This document shows positions 35,460 through 35,464 of a stretch of 35,464 bases of DNA, piece by piece. Positions within the stretch are counted from its first letter, which is position 1. Every line of letters starts with the position of its first letter. This stretch comes from a virus, in the IMG/VR virus record IMGVR_UViG_3300028595_000036, positions 1 through 35,464 of that record. One strand, given 5' to 3'. The position numbers and the translations under genes were made by a program. The notes beneath the pieces were generated by a model. That model did not search any database. It had not been told where the DNA came from and saw only the letters and a program-made list of their open reading frames with translations.

Positions 35460-35464
35460 GTATA

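Overview
This window looks like the genome, or prophage, of a tailed double-stranded DNA phage of an AT-rich bacterium. Head genes, both terminase subunits, three antirepressor-type genes, four tRNA genes and a DnaN-like clamp support a phage. The host is probably a motile spirochaete such as Treponema. That is an inference from three things: integron attC-type sites, ten promoters matching the flagellar sigma-28 consensus, and a consensus sigma-54 promoter.

Layout. Positions 1-13,065 are read leftwards (minus strand) and hold the packaging and head module. In order of transcription these are terminase small subunit, a small acidic ORF, an unknown gene, a HAD phosphatase, terminase large subunit split by a class-3-like intein, an integron-type cassette array (about 8500-6250), portal, MuF-like minor head protein, a BRO-N antirepressor, a metallophosphoesterase and the start of a scaffold-like gene. 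Positions 13,600-27,270 are read mostly rightwards. They hold many small unknown genes, tRNAs (Gln, Ser, Thr, Met-type), an Hsp20 under a sigma-54 promoter, a 115-nt tmRNA-like RNA without a tag frame, a zincin, an ORF6N-type antirepressor, a C-type-lectin/DUF1566-like protein resembling diversity-generating retroelement targets, an IS200/IS605 TnpA-TnpB pair and a DNA methyltransferase. A Rha-type antirepressor (27,344-28,000) points left. Positions 28,060-29,970 are essentially non-coding and rich in repeats, a possible origin or control region. Positions 30,013-34,794 are a leftward cluster of small genes plus a DnaN-like clamp, several with a private copy of a near-identical sigma-70-type promoter. 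The last 600 bases hold a promoter-driven structured RNA, tandem repeats and another promoter.

How it may work together. Two or three promoter classes split the genome. TTGACN-N17-TAnnnT promoters serve the right-hand cluster, the cassette array, the tmRNA-like RNA and others. Promoters of the form TAAAGTTT-N11/12-GCCGATAA precede terS, portal, an antirepressor, the phosphoesterase, the scaffold-like gene, and five rightward units including the transposon pair. This suggests the morphogenesis genes are tied to the host flagellar sigma factor (or a phage mimic). The cassette array has its own promoter and an attI-like junction but no integrase gene in this window, so it could depend on a host integron integrase.

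Most promising for new biology: the phage-borne cassette array, the sigma-28-type promoter network, the mini tmRNA-like RNA with alanine identity features, and the sigma-54/Hsp20 unit with helically phased upstream repeats. All names come from reading motifs by eye; no database search was run.
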